Below, one piece after another: positions 16,271-25,354 of a DNA stretch of 64,000 nucleotides. Position numbers and translations under genes: made by a program. The notes beneath the pieces were generated by a model that was not told where the DNA came from, ran no database searches, and worked only from the letters and a program-made list of their open reading frames with translations. This stretch comes from Allopusillimonas sp008369125 (GTDB taxonomy: Bacteria; Pseudomonadota; Gammaproteobacteria; Burkholderiales; Burkholderiaceae_B). The stretch lies in the NCBI RefSeq assembly GCF_008369125.1, contig NZ_VOAY01000003.1, positions 372,001 to 436,000 of the forward strand, written 5' to 3'. Each line of letters opens with the position of its first letter. Positions within the stretch are counted from its first letter, which is position 1.

Positions 16271-17963
16271 TCGCGCCCTCTTTGTGTACTGATGCAGGCA
16301 GACGTGCAGCGGGGAGATTAGTCTTGACCTCAATGAAAAAAGGCCCCTCAGCACGCATCGCCTCTCCGATCACTTCACCAATTTGTACCGTCTCGTTGAT
16401 TACGCGCACAGGCATACCAAAGGCACTGGCGATACTGGCAAAGTCGGGATTGAAAAGCGACGTTCCAAGATGACGTCCCGGATAATTCCGATCTTGATGG
16501 ACGCGAATAGACCCATAACAACCATTGTTCAACAGTATGACGACTACAGGCAGACGACGCTCGATCGCAGTAATCATTTCATTGCCTGTCATCATGAAGC
16601 CGCCATCGCCTACCATGCAGATTACTTTGCGATGTGGAAATCGTAACTGGCTTGCCACTGCCGCTGGCATGCCATAACCCATCGCGCCCGATATTGGGGC
16701 CATCAGACGTTGTGGCCAAGCAAATCTAAAATGTCGATATACAGGTGCTGCAAACACGCCCGCATCGAGACACACGATGGTGTCTGCCGGTGCCAACCGC
16801 TCAATCGCATGGGCCACGGCCGTACTGCTCAAGTCATTGCTGTGGTTACTCGGCCATGACGCAATGCCTTCAAGGGTGCTACGCACCTTATCGTTCCAAG
16901 ACTCGCGCGCCGCAGCCAGCTTCACGGACTCAGGCGGCATCAGGTCTGCAACGAGCGAGACGGGATCGCACACCAGCCCAATCTCGGGCGCAAAGTGCAG
17001 GCCAACGATGTGCGGATCAGGATAGCAATGCACCAAAGCCTGGGCCGGTTGTGGCGATTTCGGAAAGGTATAACCCTGGCTCGTAATATCGTCGAGTCGG
17101 GTTCCAAGTGCAAGGATCAAATCACTAGAATGAAAGACACCCATCTGATCACTCGGATTTGACAGGCCCAAGTCACCGGCGTAAAGCGCATGCGTATTCG
17201 GAAAAATATCATGCCGTCTAAAGGATACGGCCACTGGAATCTGCCAGCCCTCAGCAAAAGCCAGCAGCGACTCGCGACCGCCAGGCTTGTCAAACGCACC
17301 CCCTGCAATGATCAGCGGGCGTTCCGCCCCCGTAATAAGCGCCTTTATCTGATCCACTGTCGATGGTGTAGCAGTGGTGGGGACATTTGGCCGTGCCACC
17401 CAACTCTGGGGCGTGACGGCCTGCTGCTGCACATCTTCAGGCAGTACGATCACCACGGGCCCCGGCGTGCCGGCGGTTGCCATGCGAACAGCTTTGAATG
17501 CAATCTCGGACAGCTGTTCAGGGTCTGTCGCCTCAACCACCCATTTAGCAATCCGGCCAAACATATGGTGGTAGTCGATCTCCTGAAATGCTTCCTTGCG
17601 CAAATCTTTCTTGGGAATTTGCCCCACAATCAGAATCAGCGGTATGGCATCTTGCTGCGCAGTGTGCACCGCGATTGAAGCGTTCGTCGCTCCAGGTCCG
17701 CGACTGACGAGCACCACACCGGGTCGTCGTGTTAAACGTCCATCGGCGCATGCCATGAAACCGGCCCCGGCCTCATGCCGGCATGTGACCACGTCAATTT
17801 GGGGAAACTCGTTTAACGCGTCGAGAATCCCGAGGTAACTCTCACCGGGTACGAGAAAAACACGATCCACACCATTGGCAGCCAGCACGGAAAGCAGGGA
17901 GTGAGAGGAAGTATTCAATTCGGCGACTTTAAAAAAAGCTGTTAATCTGGCGGGAATTGGCAC
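16257..17963 (-). CDS. Thiamine-diphosphate-dependent enzyme, acetolactate-synthase-like (paralogue)
   Basis: This 568-residue ThDP enzyme heads the operon-like run down to 8627. The activating Glu41 (LVPGESYLGILDAL), PGATNASIAVHT, PGPVVIVLPEDV and the cofactor motif GDGGFMMTGNEMITA with LLNNGCYG are present. It is clearly paralogous to the enzyme at 4211-5905. The furthest upstream start is GTG 17963, but it has no well-spaced ribosome-binding site, so the exact start is uncertain and could lie up to about 16 codons further in. Overlap with dctQ links it to transport. Decarboxylation or carboligation of the imported keto acid is likely; the substrate is unknown. Confidence 0.87.
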   Translation of the reverse strand: MPIPARLTAFFKVAELNTSSHSLLSVLAANGVDRVFLVPGESYLGILDALNEFPQIDVVTCRHEAGAGFMACADGRLTRRPGVVLVSRGPGATNASIAVHTAQQDAIPLILIVGQIPKKDLRKEAFQEIDYHHMFGRIAKWVVEATDPEQLSEIAFKAVRMATAGTPGPVVIVLPEDVQQQAVTPQSWVARPNVPTTATPSTVDQIKALITGAERPLIIAGGAFDKPGGRESLLAFAEGWQIPVAVSFRRHDIFPNTHALYAGDLGLSNPSDQMGVFHSSDLILALGTRLDDITSQGYTFPKSPQPAQALVHCYPDPHIVGLHFAPEIGLVCDPVSLVADLMPPESVKLAAARESWNDKVRSTLEGIASWPSNHSNDLSSTAVAHAIERLAPADTIVCLDAGVFAAPVYRHFRFAWPQRLMAPISGAMGYGMPAAVASQLRFPHRKVICMVGDGGFMMTGNEMITAIERRLPVVVILLNNGCYGSIRVHQDRNYPGRHLGTSLFNPDFASIASAFGMPVRVINETVQIGEVIGEAMRAEGPFFIEVKTNLPAARLPASVHKEGANERD

Positions 17964-18202
17964 CTTTCTGTGTATAGGCTGAACAATAATATGGGTCTTA
18001 TATTATTTACACAACATGGTATTTTCGAGCCTTTTTCATATACAAACACGCACTTCTAAAAACAAAAAGACTTTGCTCATAATTTAAAAACAACAAAGCC
18101 AAATAGTATTGAACGAATCAATTTGTAGTGGCATTAAGCACAGCTGAATGCTTCATTGTTGATAAATGCCTGGGGCGCTCCGGTCAAGGTAATAAATGTT
18201 CC

Positions 18203-19174
18203 CTAAACTGACGAGGCCAGCATCTTCGAATAATCGTCTCGGCTTGCCTCTCTGGCGTTTGTCTTATGACTGTGATCAGCCAAAGGGCCGTCTATTATTT
18301 TCTCAAACTGAGATTCGGTCACGCCCAGCTGCTCTAAGCCCGTCGGCAAACCGAGACGCTTAATCATTTGCTCCAACGCCGGTATGACTGCGTTCGCGCG
18401 ATCAATCGCCATTGCCTGACCTAAACGTGAAAGCTTATCTTCTTGCATTACAGTGGACGCAGTGCGGTTGAACGCTACCACCGCAGGAAGAAAAATTGCA
18501 TTGAGTGTGCCATGATGTAATTGCGGGTTAATACCACCCAAAGAATGGCTTAAGCTATGCACGCATCCCAAGCCTTTTTTGAAAGGCAAGCGCACCCTGC
18601 ATCGACGCACTCATCATATTACGCCAGGCGTCTAGATCATTACCGTCACGCGTCGCCTGCTCTATGTTGGCCCATCCTCGTCGCAAACCATCCGGTGCAA
18701 TACCGTCTGCAGGAGGATTGGCGCCACGCACTACCTCACTACCCGTCCCAGCCGTAGTCGGCACTGCGATAACCGGTGCCGTTGCTGCCGTAATGCGGCT
18801 TGCACCATCCTCAGCAAGAGCAAAGGAGCGTAACGAGCCATCATGTTGTGAGCAGACAGCGACAGCTATCGCCAGATCAATTGATGATCCCCCGCCGACC
18901 GCAATGATGCCATCGTGCTTACCTGCTCGATAAACCTGAACAGCGTCCGGTATTGGGTGCTCATTGGGGTTGGGAGGTGTTTTATCGAACACACCAATGT
19001 TGGTTGGGTAGCTTAACTTTTAAAGAATGCCATCGACGATCCCTCTGCGAGCCTGACTCCAGCATCGGTAACAATTAACGGACGCTTTATACTTAATCGA
19101 TCGCATTCATCTTGTAGCTTATCCACTGAGCCATAGCCGAAGTGAATCTGCGTTATGTAGCTATTGAGTGACAT
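18203..19174 (-). pseudogene. Iron-containing alcohol dehydrogenase / maleylacetate-reductase-like, decayed
   Basis: This remnant of an iron-type alcohol dehydrogenase has at least four lesions. It starts at ATG 19174 after AAGGAAAT (MSLNSYITQIHFGYG). A frameshift near 19050-19060 leads into GIVDGIL, followed by an in-frame TAA at 19020-19022, then KLSYPTNIGVFDKTPP. The frame continues through GKHDGIIAVGGGSSID and PTTAGTGSEVVRGA. It then jumps directly to NPPADGIAPDGLRRGW, so about 50-60 residues holding the first iron ligands appear deleted. A run of six T (18575-18580) shifts the frame again, before GLGCVHSLSHSLGG to the stop at 18203. The decay is too extensive to be sequencing error alone. 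An intact iron alcohol dehydrogenase is at 23902-25071. Confidence 0.88.
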
Positions 19175-19204
19175 TTATTTCCTTAACAATACTATGCATA
19201 CCCA

Positions 19205-20860
19205 TCAATTCAAATCAAGAGGTTGTAACTCCAGATCATTAAGCGGCGGCAATTCAATCTGAATATTGCTCGTATCAATAAGCGCCCCAACTTTATCTCT
19301 CTGGACTACCTCAGGAAATACAACCAAAATCCCAATCATAATCACCTGAATAACAACAAACGAAAGGCCAGATCGATATATATCAATAGTCTTTATCCCT
19401 TTTATAGTTTTTCCAGAAACTTTATCGACATAGTCTTTTATTGGCGTTACTGAACGCATGAAAAATAGCGCAAAACCAAAAGGAGGAGTCAAGTAACTTG
19501 CTTGTAAGTTAACTGCAAGCATCACACCAAACCACACCAGATCGATCCCCAAAGCTGCAGCAGCAGGAGCAAGCAGTGGAATCAAAATAAAAGCAATTTC
19601 AAAAAAATCCAGAAAAAAGCCTAGGAAGAAAATAATCAGATTTACGAGAATAAGAAACCCGATGACACCACCTGGTATGCGTAGAAGAAGCTCCTCCATC
19701 CACACATGACCGTTGACACCGTAAAACGTTAACGCAAAAACACGCGCGCCAATCAAGATAAACAATACAAATGTGGACAGCCGGGCGGTACTATCAATAG
19801 CTTGCGATAACAGTGAAAATGTTAGGCGTCGCTTGCCAAGAGCCAATAGCAATGCGCCCATGGCACCCATGGCACCGCCTTCTGTGGGCGTCGCGATACC
19901 GAGCAAAATTGTGCCAAGCACCAGAAACACCAAGGCCAATGGAGGCACCAGTACAATTACAACTGCTCTCGCAATTTGCGAAAAAAGACCAAGCTTAAAC
20001 TCGCGATCTAACAGCGCCAAGCAATAGCCGGCAATGACACCAAGCCCGCTGCCATATATATTGCGATCCGTCTCCAGCATGTTTGGCGCCAACTTTCCAA
20101 GCCCATAAATGCATCCGGCGATGGCGGCGAAAATCAAAGCAATAAGAACAAATAATGATGTCAGACCGATTGTGCCGTCCGGCTCGTTCAGGCGACGTGC
20201 TTCACGTGGCAATGCGGGCGCAGCGTGAGGTCGCAGCATCGAAAGACCAAACACATACAAGGCATAAAGTGATGTCAGTATCAACGCGGGCACTAGCGCA
20301 CCACGATACATATCACCAACCGAAGTACCTAATTGGTCTGCGAGCACGATCAGAATAATGGATGGCGGTATCGTTTGCGACAGAGTGCCCGCTGCCATAA
20401 TGACCCCAGTCGCGAGAAAACGGTCATAACCATATCGAAGCATGATCGGAAGCGCAATCAAACCCATTGATATTACTGACGCGGCCACGACACCCGTCGT
20501 TGCAGCCAGTAATGCTCCGACAAAAATCACAGCATACGCCAGGCCTCCACGAACAGGGCCAAATAACTGCCCTATCGTGTCGATCAGATCTTCGGCCATG
20601 CCAGACCGTTCAAGGATCAGCCCCATCAACGTAAAGAAAGGTATGGCAAGCAGCGTCTCATTGGACATCACACCAAATACACGCCCTGGCAATGCTCCCA
20701 GAAAATTTTCTGTAAACAAGCCTAACTCAATACCTAACCACGCGTATGCCATGCCAACAGCTGCAAGCGAAAACGCAACCGGGTATCCGAATAGTAAAAC
20801 GATGACAAGGCTGGCGAACATGACAGGAGCCATGTTATCGATTAGAAACGCGATTAGCAT
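19205..20860 (-). CDS. dctM: TRAP transporter large permease DctM (long type)
   Basis: This 551-residue membrane permease belongs to a second TRAP system. It has many hydrophobic helices and the motifs VAASVISMGLIALPIMLRYG, SQTIPPSIILIVLADQLG and PPFGFALFFMR. It is longer than the usual 425-430 residues, with an inserted cytoplasmic/loop segment around residues 210-290, as in the TRAP subgroup annotated for mannitol/chloroaromatic compounds. ATG 20860 (MLIAFLIDN) is preferred; GTG 20866 is two codons upstream. Composition is more AT-rich than the operons further right. It follows dctQ by 42 bp and precedes the alcohol dehydrogenase pseudogene. Confidence 0.92.
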   Translation of the reverse strand: MLIAFLIDNMAPVMFASLVIVLLFGYPVAFSLAAVGMAYAWLGIELGLFTENFLGALPGRVFGVMSNETLLAIPFFTLMGLILERSGMAEDLIDTIGQLFGPVRGGLAYAVIFVGALLAATTGVVAASVISMGLIALPIMLRYGYDRFLATGVIMAAGTLSQTIPPSIILIVLADQLGTSVGDMYRGALVPALILTSLYALYVFGLSMLRPHAAPALPREARRLNEPDGTIGLTSLFVLIALIFAAIAGCIYGLGKLAPNMLETDRNIYGSGLGVIAGYCLALLDREFKLGLFSQIARAVVIVLVPPLALVFLVLGTILLGIATPTEGGAMGAMGALLLALGKRRLTFSLLSQAIDSTARLSTFVLFILIGARVFALTFYGVNGHVWMEELLLRIPGGVIGFLILVNLIIFFLGFFLDFFEIAFILIPLLAPAAAALGIDLVWFGVMLAVNLQASYLTPPFGFALFFMRSVTPIKDYVDKVSGKTIKGIKTIDIYRSGLSFVVIQVIMIGILVVFPEVVQRDKVGALIDTSNIQIELPPLNDLELQPLDLN

Positions 20861-20902
20861 CGGCACTGCCCAAAATCATTATGAAACCGAATAGTCGTCA
20901 AT

Positions 20903-21487
20903 TTATTTATCAAGCAGAGACCTTTCTGGCGACTCGATCGTTTCATTTACTGGAGACCGCTCTGAATCATCTTCAGGGTCGACCATATCGCCCCGCAAGA
21001 TTGCGATTCGCTTTATCGTTTCCGATACCGCTTGTGCGAAAAGCAACACGAAGCCTACTAATATCAACATTTTCGCGGGCCAAACAAGCAACCCTCCCGC
21101 ATTAGCGGATGCCTCTCGCAGCCTGAGCGAATTTATTACAAACGGATAGCTGTGATAGATGAAAAGAGTAGTCAGTGGCATCAAAAAGAAGACGTGACCA
21201 ATCACATCAATCAGATCGCGAGTGCGTTTACTGAAGCGAACGGTCAGAAGATCTATTCTGACGTGGCCGTTCTTTAGCAAAGTGTATGCGGCACAAAGCA
21301 AAAAAACCGCACCAAAAAGCTGCCACTGTGCGTCCAGCCACGCGTTGGAGCTAATTGAGAACACTTTCCTAACAACAGCATTGGTTGCACTGATCACAAC
21401 TGCTGCAAGCAGTAGCCAACCTGCGAGTCGTCCGATCACGGTATTTATCGCATCGATAATTCTGCTGAGTTGAAGCAACATGCGCAT
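20903..21487 (-). CDS. dctQ: TRAP transporter small permease DctQ
   Basis: This 194-residue four-helix membrane protein is the DctQ partner of the second TRAP system. The signature VISATNAVVRKVFSISSNAWLDAQWQ is near residues 32-57, followed by LKNGHVRIDLL. Two ATGs, 21487 and 21481, are both possible; an AGG about nine bases upstream favours 21487. A hydrophilic tail of about 30 residues (DPEDDSERSPVNETIESPER) is at the C terminus. It lies between dctP and dctM, with a hairpin in the 62-bp gap after dctP. Confidence 0.92.
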   Translation of the reverse strand: MRMLLQLSRIIDAINTVIGRLAGWLLLAAVVISATNAVVRKVFSISSNAWLDAQWQLFGAVFLLCAAYTLLKNGHVRIDLLTVRFSKRTRDLIDVIGHVFFLMPLTTLFIYHSYPFVINSLRLREASANAGGLLVWPAKMLILVGFVLLFAQAVSETIKRIAILRGDMVDPEDDSERSPVNETIESPERSLLDK

Positions 21488-21518
21488 ACGCAGTCAGGCC
21501 TTGTAAGACTTGATGGTG

Positions 21519-21539
21519 TAGCGGGCATCATGCCCGCTA
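21519..21539. promoter_or_regulatory. Intercistronic hairpin between dctP and dctQ
   Basis: TAGCGGGCAT and ATGCCCGCTA form a perfect 10-bp inverted repeat around a single base, 11 bp after the dctP stop and 32 bp before the dctQ start. There is no T-run. Such a hairpin commonly stabilises the upstream message, or partly stops transcription, so that the binding protein is made in excess of the membrane proteins. The role here is inferred. Confidence 0.5.
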
Positions 21540-21549
21540 TCTTGGACAG

Positions 21550-22656
21550 CTATGAACGGCGTAGTTGACGAATTATCGTGCTGTCGTAGGCAAACTCAGA
21601 AACCTGGTTCCATAAGCTAGCATCCTTCTGGAACGCTCTCTGACTGTCGTACAGCTTTTTGAATTTTGGATTCGTAGCAGACAGTTCTTCGTATAGCTCC
21701 ATGGTCGCTTTGTAAGCGGCGTCGAGAATGTCGCCGGAAAACGCGTGAAGCTTGACACCGGCACCAACAAGGCGTCGCAACGCTGGAGGGTTCAATATGT
21801 CGTAATGCGCAATACTGTCGATGTGCGCATACGCGGCGGCCGAACTCAATGCCGCCTGATAATGCTTCGGAAGTTTCTCCCATTGGGCAGTATTAACGAA
21901 GAAATGCTGCATGGATGTTCCATCCCAGAAACCAGGATAGTAATAGTTGGGTGCAATCTTGTAGAGACCTAATTTTTCATCATCGTAAGGCCCATTAAAC
22001 TCAGCAGCGTCAATAGTGCCTCGCTCTAACGCCGAATACAGGTCACCCACCCCAATTTGTTGAGATACCACACCAAGCTTTGCAAGAACCAAGCCCCCCA
22101 AACCTGAGATTCTGAACTTCAAGCCCTTCAAATCATCGACGGTTTTAATCTCTTTACGGAACCATCCACCCATCTGAGTCGTCGTATTTCCACCCGGAAA
22201 ACCCACCACGTTATAGTCGCGGTAAAAGTCTTCAAGCAATTTCTTTCCTTCGCCATGGTAAGCCCAGGCTGCTTGCTGGCGAGTGTTCAGCATGAAAGGA
22301 GCATGCGTTCCAAAGGCAAAAGCAGTGTCCTTACCTGTGTAGTAATACGATGCCGTATGGCAAATCTCGACCGTGTTATCAGAGACCGCATCAAAGGCTT
22401 GTCCACCGGGCACAATTTCGCCCGCAGCAAAAACCTGGATCTGAAATTTGTTATCTGTCGCTTCAGCCAAGGCCTTTGACATCACTTCAGCACAGCCGTA
22501 AAGCACTTCGATATTTTTTGGGAAGCTGGATACGCATCGCCATTTAATAACGGGGTTGGACGACTGCGCGATTGCGGGCGACGCAATGGCTGCCATGCCG
22601 CCCATGGCCGCAGCCGACTTTACCGAGGCGCTAAGAAATTTACGTCTTGAGGTCAT
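21550..22656 (-). CDS. dctP: TRAP transporter substrate-binding protein DctP (TakP-type, Tat-like signal)
   Basis: This 368-residue periplasmic binding protein of the second TRAP system has a twin-arginine-like signal (MTSRRKFLSASVKSAAAMGG...AIAQ, cleavage near residue 31). The mature protein shows VIKWRCVSSFPKN, the ligand-contacting arginine region GLKFRISGLGG and DLYSALERGTIDAAEFNGPYDDEKLGLYK. These are typical of the TakP/alpha-keto-acid branch of TRAP binding proteins, which bind 2-oxo acids with a cation. It starts 66 bp after the PanE-type reductase. A keto- or hydroxy-acid ligand fits the surrounding enzymes. Confidence 0.93.
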   Translation of the reverse strand: MTSRRKFLSASVKSAAAMGGMAAIASPAIAQSSNPVIKWRCVSSFPKNIEVLYGCAEVMSKALAEATDNKFQIQVFAAGEIVPGGQAFDAVSDNTVEICHTASYYYTGKDTAFAFGTHAPFMLNTRQQAAWAYHGEGKKLLEDFYRDYNVVGFPGGNTTTQMGGWFRKEIKTVDDLKGLKFRISGLGGLVLAKLGVVSQQIGVGDLYSALERGTIDAAEFNGPYDDEKLGLYKIAPNYYYPGFWDGTSMQHFFVNTAQWEKLPKHYQAALSSAAAYAHIDSIAHYDILNPPALRRLVGAGVKLHAFSGDILDAAYKATMELYEELSATNPKFKKLYDSQRAFQKDASLWNQVSEFAYDSTIIRQLRRS

Positions 22657-22722
22657 ACATTGTCTCCACTTGTGCGACCGAATGTTTCGGCCTTTTTTAG
22701 AATAATTATGATGCAGTCAGTC

Positions 22723-23715
22723 TCATAGAAGACTGCGGTTCAAACCTCGTAAAACTGGAAGTACAACGTCAATTGCGGGGCATGAAACCTCTGCCTCTCT
22801 CGCCAGAGCCTGGACTTGCCCTAGCACTGCTTCGACTTCCAAAGGACGGTTTGCCGATACGTCTTGCAGCATGGAAGGGCGTAGCCCACGAACGGGGGGT
22901 GTAGAGGCTTCTGCACCCCCACGTCTCAGCTGCTCAAAAGCGGCAATACGATGTTCGGAAATGTCATACCCTTGTCCTTGAGCAACAGCAACGATGTCAT
23001 CAACAATGGCTTCCGCCTGTGCCAATAATTCTGGATCATCCGCCAGACCATCAATCGGCAAGCGCGTCAATGCACACAATGAATTGACCGAGGCATTGCG
23101 GAGTAGCTTGATCCAGATTTCTTCATGCAAGCGCGTACTGGCCTCAGCATTGACGCCGCTTTCTAATAACAACTGCACGACGTTTTTCAGCCTGGAGCTT
23201 AGTTGCCCATTTGGTTCGCCCAACACCCATCGATTATTACCCAGATGCCGCACGACGCCAGGAGCAATAACCTCGTTGGCTGAATAAACAACACAGCCCA
23301 ACGCGCGTTCTGGAGTCAGACGGTTCCATAATGCGGCGTCTGGATCCAATAGTGGCAAAGATTCTGGCCTATGACTACCAACCTTCCACCACCACGGAAT
23401 ACCATTTGCTGCAAATACAGCATAACCGTTTTGTCCAGTTAAGTGGCATAACGCATCTGCAGCAGCAGGCTGCCCCATTGCCTTTAACGCAACAAAGGTC
23501 ACATCCTGCTCTGGGAGGTCTGTGGGCCGATCGGTAATGAAATCTGGTCGGACGATGATTGTTTCGGTGGGCGTCTCCAGACGCAAGCCGTTCATTTCAA
23601 TTGCTTCTTTCTGGGCACCACGAGCGACTACTGACAGCGTTGCCACACCAGCATTACCTATGCGCCCCAGCAAATAGCCGCCAACAGCGCCTGCACCGAA
23701 AACACAAACTTTCAT
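22723..23715 (-). CDS. 2-dehydropantoate 2-reductase-like protein (ApbA/PanE family)
   Basis: This 330-residue NADPH-dependent reductase of the ketopantoate reductase family has the nucleotide loop CVFGAGAVGGYL at residues 4-15. The C-terminal domain contains NASVNSLCALTRL and RPLEVEAVLGQV, consistent with the family lysine/glutamate region. I start at ATG 23715 (MKVCVFGAGAVGG), which is preceded by AGGA; the frame reaches 23847 without family resemblance. Catabolic clusters often carry PanE homologues acting on other 2-keto acids, so reduction or oxidation of a hydroxy acid is as likely as pantothenate synthesis. It lies between the iron alcohol dehydrogenase and TRAP dctP. Confidence 0.9.
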   Translation of the reverse strand: MKVCVFGAGAVGGYLLGRIGNAGVATLSVVARGAQKEAIEMNGLRLETPTETIIVRPDFITDRPTDLPEQDVTFVALKAMGQPAAADALCHLTGQNGYAVFAANGIPWWWKVGSHRPESLPLLDPDAALWNRLTPERALGCVVYSANEVIAPGVVRHLGNNRWVLGEPNGQLSSRLKNVVQLLLESGVNAEASTRLHEEIWIKLLRNASVNSLCALTRLPIDGLADDPELLAQAEAIVDDIVAVAQGQGYDISEHRIAAFEQLRRGGAEASTPPVRGLRPSMLQDVSANRPLEVEAVLGQVQALAREAEVSCPAIDVVLPVLRGLNRSLL

Positions 23716-23901
23716 ACGGCTAATCCTAACGATGTGTCGAAGACGATAACTTCGTTTTTTGTGACATATTTGATTGGCCCTGCTTTGAATGCGGCAAAAT
23801 ATTAGTGGACCTCCCGCAACCATTTTTACGACTGTGCCCACTGACAAACAAACAAGACACTACCAGACACTTATCAAAAAACCGTGTCCCAATACTACCT
23901 T

Positions 23902-25071
23902 CTAGACGTCACCCTTCATTGCCTGCGTTAGCAAATTCCGCATGTCGTCGCGCGTCGGTGAGCGCGGATTGACCGCGATGTTTCCCGAGAGCATTGCCTC
24001 ATCGATCACTTCATCAAAGCGATCCTCAGTCAACCCAAAGTCGGCCAAGGTTTGAGTAAGACCAATGTCTTTTTTAAGTTGCTGCACCGCGACAACGGAT
24101 TGATGTGCGGCATCTCGTAAGCTCAGTCCGTCGATCGGCTGCCCAAACAGTCTGGCTACGCGAGCATAATATTGAAAGTTTGCAGGTAAATTGAACTGCA
24201 TGACTGGCGTTAACATGATTGCGTTAACCAATCCATGCGGTATGTGAAATAGGTTACCCAGAGGGAGCGCAAAGGCATGCGCCAAACCAAGTCGCACGCG
24301 GTTAAACGCGATGCCAGCTAGCGTACTGGCAACAAGCATATTGCAGCGCGCATCTAGGTTATCGCCTTGCAAAACCGCCTTTCTTAAATTATCTGCGATC
24401 AGCGATATAGATTTCTCAGCAACGGCTTCTACAATCAAATTGCTGTTTTTATTTACGTACGACTCAATGCTATGCGTCAACGCGTCCATACCTGTTGCGG
24501 CAGTAATTGGTGCAGGTAGCGTTACTGTCAGCTCGGGGTCGAGCAGGGCAATACGTGGGCAATTAAAATAACTGCCGATGTTTACCTTTACATCATTTTT
24601 AGTATCTGAAAGTACTGACCAAACTGTCACTTCACTGCCCGTGCCGGCCGTTGTTGGAATCGCAACAACGGGGGCACCGGCTCGCACCGCCTTATCAACC
24701 CCAAAATAATCTTGAATCGAACCAGGATTCGTCAGCATCAGCGCAATTGCCTTGCCTGCGTCAAGAACGCTACCTCCTCCGATAGCGACTACCCCGTCAC
24801 TCCCCTTGCTTCGCGCAATGACGAGCCCCGCGTTGACCGAATCCACAGTGGGATCACTTTCAATATCGGAAAAGACCGTGAATGGAATATTCGCCTGCAT
24901 TAAGATTTGAGCAGCGCGATCCTTAATACCCGCCTTAACAACACCCGGATCGCAAACAAGAAGGACAGACTGCAACCCAAGCTCACGAACCGCATTTGGT
25001 AGCGTAGACAAAACGCCTTGCCCGCACCGAATTTCCGTCGGCGTATAAAACTCAAACGTTTTAGTAGTCAT
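23902..25071 (-). CDS. Iron-containing alcohol dehydrogenase
   Basis: This intact 389-residue iron-type alcohol dehydrogenase interconverts an alcohol or hydroxy acid with its aldehyde or keto form using NAD(P). The cofactor motif GGGSVLDAGKA is near residues 98-108 and PTTAGTGSEVT near 139-149. Metal ligands are Asp196, His200 (GMDALTHSIESY), His265 (GLAHAFALPLG) and His279 (FHIPHG). The start at ATG 25071 has only a weak ribosome-binding site. It is divergent from the D-2-hydroxyacid dehydrogenase. It belongs to the same broad family as the pseudogene at 18203-19174, but to a different branch. Confidence 0.93.
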   Translation of the reverse strand: MTTKTFEFYTPTEIRCGQGVLSTLPNAVRELGLQSVLLVCDPGVVKAGIKDRAAQILMQANIPFTVFSDIESDPTVDSVNAGLVIARSKGSDGVVAIGGGSVLDAGKAIALMLTNPGSIQDYFGVDKAVRAGAPVVAIPTTAGTGSEVTVWSVLSDTKNDVKVNIGSYFNCPRIALLDPELTVTLPAPITAATGMDALTHSIESYVNKNSNLIVEAVAEKSISLIADNLRKAVLQGDNLDARCNMLVASTLAGIAFNRVRLGLAHAFALPLGNLFHIPHGLVNAIMLTPVMQFNLPANFQYYARVARLFGQPIDGLSLRDAAHQSVVAVQQLKKDIGLTQTLADFGLTEDRFDEVIDEAMLSGNIAVNPRSPTRDDMRNLLTQAMKGDV

Positions 25072-25354
25072 AGAGGTACCGGGTTACTGTACTTATAGGT
25101 CGCCAAAGTATGGGACACATGTGCCTACTCGCCAATTCCAATTAAGTTAAGGCTGAGTTTTCATCTGCTTAATTCGGATAAACCCTTGAACGCGATGCTA
25201 TTACCCAAGCACGCCACAAGTTGAGCAATACTGTTCACGTCGCCCTCATGGCGCGCTTGTTCTGTTTAACCCGTAACTTACACTTTGTCGACTCGAAAAT
25301 GACAACACTGGCCCACTACAACACATAAGCCCACATTGCCCATGAGGCCTACCG

